In this document: positions 63,283 through 64,000 of the stretch, piece after piece
How positions within the stretch are numbered: position 1 is the first letter of the stretch
Layout: every line of letters begins with the position of its first letter
Assembly: GCA_013285445.1 (NCBI GenBank)
Contig: CP053448.1
Span: 2,711,530 to 2,775,529 of the forward strand
Source: Pseudomonadota bacterium
GTDB lineage: Bacteria > Pseudomonadota > Gammaproteobacteria > Xanthomonadales > Wenzhouxiangellaceae
DNA: 64,000 nt
Reading direction: 5' to 3'
Notes under the pieces: generated by a model
The model's database searches: none
Seen by the model: only the letters and a program-made list of their open reading frames with translations
Told to the model about the DNA's origin: nothing
Translations under genes and position numbers: made by a program

Positions 63283-64000
63283 CTAACGGCCGGACACAAG
63301 AGCCTCGAAGCCAGCGTGGAAGATCGGGTCGGTCGTACTGTCAGTCATACGCGTCAACCCGTGGCTGGGAATTCCATCGATGGCGTCGAACACCCCGGCC
63401 ATCCACAGTTGGCCGGTAGTAGAGTCGATCAGGAAATCGCGCGGGAATCCGTCGAGCGTGCCCAGCCCTTCCCAGGTGCCGGCATTGTCGCGCAGCAGGA
63501 AGCTGGCCGGATGGCCCCAGAAGGTCGTGAAATTGCCACCGACGTAGAGCATGCCCTGATAGTCAATCAGGGCTTCCACCGACATTCCGGCCACGCCGTC
63601 GCGGTACTGCCTCCAGACGTTCCCGTCCCAGACCGCCAGCCGTTCGGCCGGCTGCCCGCCGGCCTCGGAGAAATAGCCGCCGGCCAGCAGCTCGTCGCCG
63701 CGGCTATAGAGCACTGAAACCCCGCCGTTCATCCCTCCGGCCAGGTCGTCCATATCGGCACCGTCCCAGGCCGCGACATCGCTATAAATGCCGTTTCCGT
63801 CCCCGAAGTCGCCACCCATGAACAGGCGCCCGGCGTGGACACGCATCGTGTTGATCTGGCCGAACAACTGGGGACCGAAACTCTCCCAGGTGCTACCGTT
63901 CCATCGGCGCACGCCGCCCAGCCCGCCGGCATAGAGCTGATCGTCGAAGACCGCCACGGCATCCCCTCCGCTGCCGTTTCCGATGGCATGCCAATCGGCG
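63283..64000 (-). CDS. Exported beta-propeller protein with C-terminal FE tail (partial, runs off right edge)
   Basis: The visible 239 codons are the C-terminal part: WHAIGNGSGGDAVAVFDDQL enters in frame from the window edge, followed by propeller blades (LYAGGLGGVRRWNGSTWESFG, LFMGGDFGDGNGIYSDVAAWDG, LLAGGYFSEAGGQPAERLAVWDG, LYVGGNFTTFWGHPASFLLRDN). The end reads TDPIFHAGFEALVSGR, the same IF-xx-xFE tail as the protein at 54805. It is a paralogue of that protein. Its start and signal peptide lie outside the window. Confidence 0.8.
   Translation of the reverse strand, partial: ADWHAIGNGSGGDAVAVFDDQLYAGGLGGVRRWNGSTWESFGPQLFGQINTMRVHAGRLFMGGDFGDGNGIYSDVAAWDGADMDDLAGGMNGGVSVLYSRGDELLAGGYFSEAGGQPAERLAVWDGNVWRQYRDGVAGMSVEALIDYQGMLYVGGNFTTFWGHPASFLLRDNAGTWEGLGTLDGFPRDFLIDSTTGQLWMAGVFDAIDGIPSHGLTRMTDSTTDPIFHAGFEALVSGR

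Overview
This is a GC-rich chromosomal window from a gammaproteobacterium. The housekeeping gene orders point there: rsmI/lpoA/yraN, glyA-nrdR-ribD-ribE-ribBA-ribH-nusB-thiL-pgpA, and initiator tRNA-rimP-nusA-infB-rbfA. The mix of c-di-GMP enzymes, DUF885 and SYLF lipoproteins, a TIGR02999-type sigma factor with a Ser/Thr kinase, and large exported beta-propeller proteins suggests the Xanthomonadales/Chromatiales border (for example Wenzhouxiangellaceae). That placement is inference and no 16S gene is present.

Layout. 1-3.05 kb: rsmI (cut by the left edge), divergent from lpoA-yraN. 3.09-10.28 kb, minus strand: glyA, nrdR, riboflavin biosynthesis, nusB, thiL, pgpA. 10.35-10.62 kb: a 272-bp MITE-like palindromic element, with a second copy (2 differences, inverted) at 34.53-34.80 kb. 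10.78-23 kb: alkane hydroxylase-like AlkB, phosphohexomutase, a diguanylate cyclase, an IS fragment, DUF885 lipoprotein, hemolysin-III-like membrane protein, a GGDEF-EAL protein, SYLF lipoprotein, ABC exporter and RarD. 23.3-24.8 kb: an exported protein of unknown role. 24.9-30.04 kb, minus strand: the translation/transcription operon headed by initiator tRNA and an intrinsic terminator. 30.1-37.05 kb: DUF2007, GST, gamma-glutamyltransferase-like, acyltransferase, an SbtA/SbtB bicarbonate-transport pair and TsaC.

37.2-42.3 kb: a compact plus-strand cassette of ECF sigma factor, putative one-TM anti-sigma factor, small exported protein and exported TPR-CHAT protein with an intact His-Cys caspase-like dyad. 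This is the best candidate in the window for an under-described system. 42.6-56.0 kb: aminotransferase, spermidine-synthase-like protein, serine hydrolase, cupredoxin-like lipoprotein, metallo-beta-lactamase-fold hydrolase, a giant Ig/FG-GAP/PASTA protein interrupted by one frameshift, and two beta-propeller exported proteins. 56.2-59.3 kb: a second regulatory cassette, a TIGR02999-like sigma factor overlapping a Ser/Thr kinase with TPRs and preceded by a perfect palindrome. 59.3-64 kb: VWA protein, a decayed paralogue of the metallo-hydrolase, a class V aminotransferase and a propeller protein cut by the right edge.

The two sigma-factor cassettes share a logic: an alternative sigma factor beside a membrane or periplasmic TPR-containing sensor/effector. 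The 44-64 kb region is mostly secreted or envelope proteins. Short REP-like repeats (consensus GAGCCTCTGAACAA) lie behind several genes, and the two MITE copies show recent small-element mobility. No rRNA, CRISPR array, phage or full-length transposase was seen.
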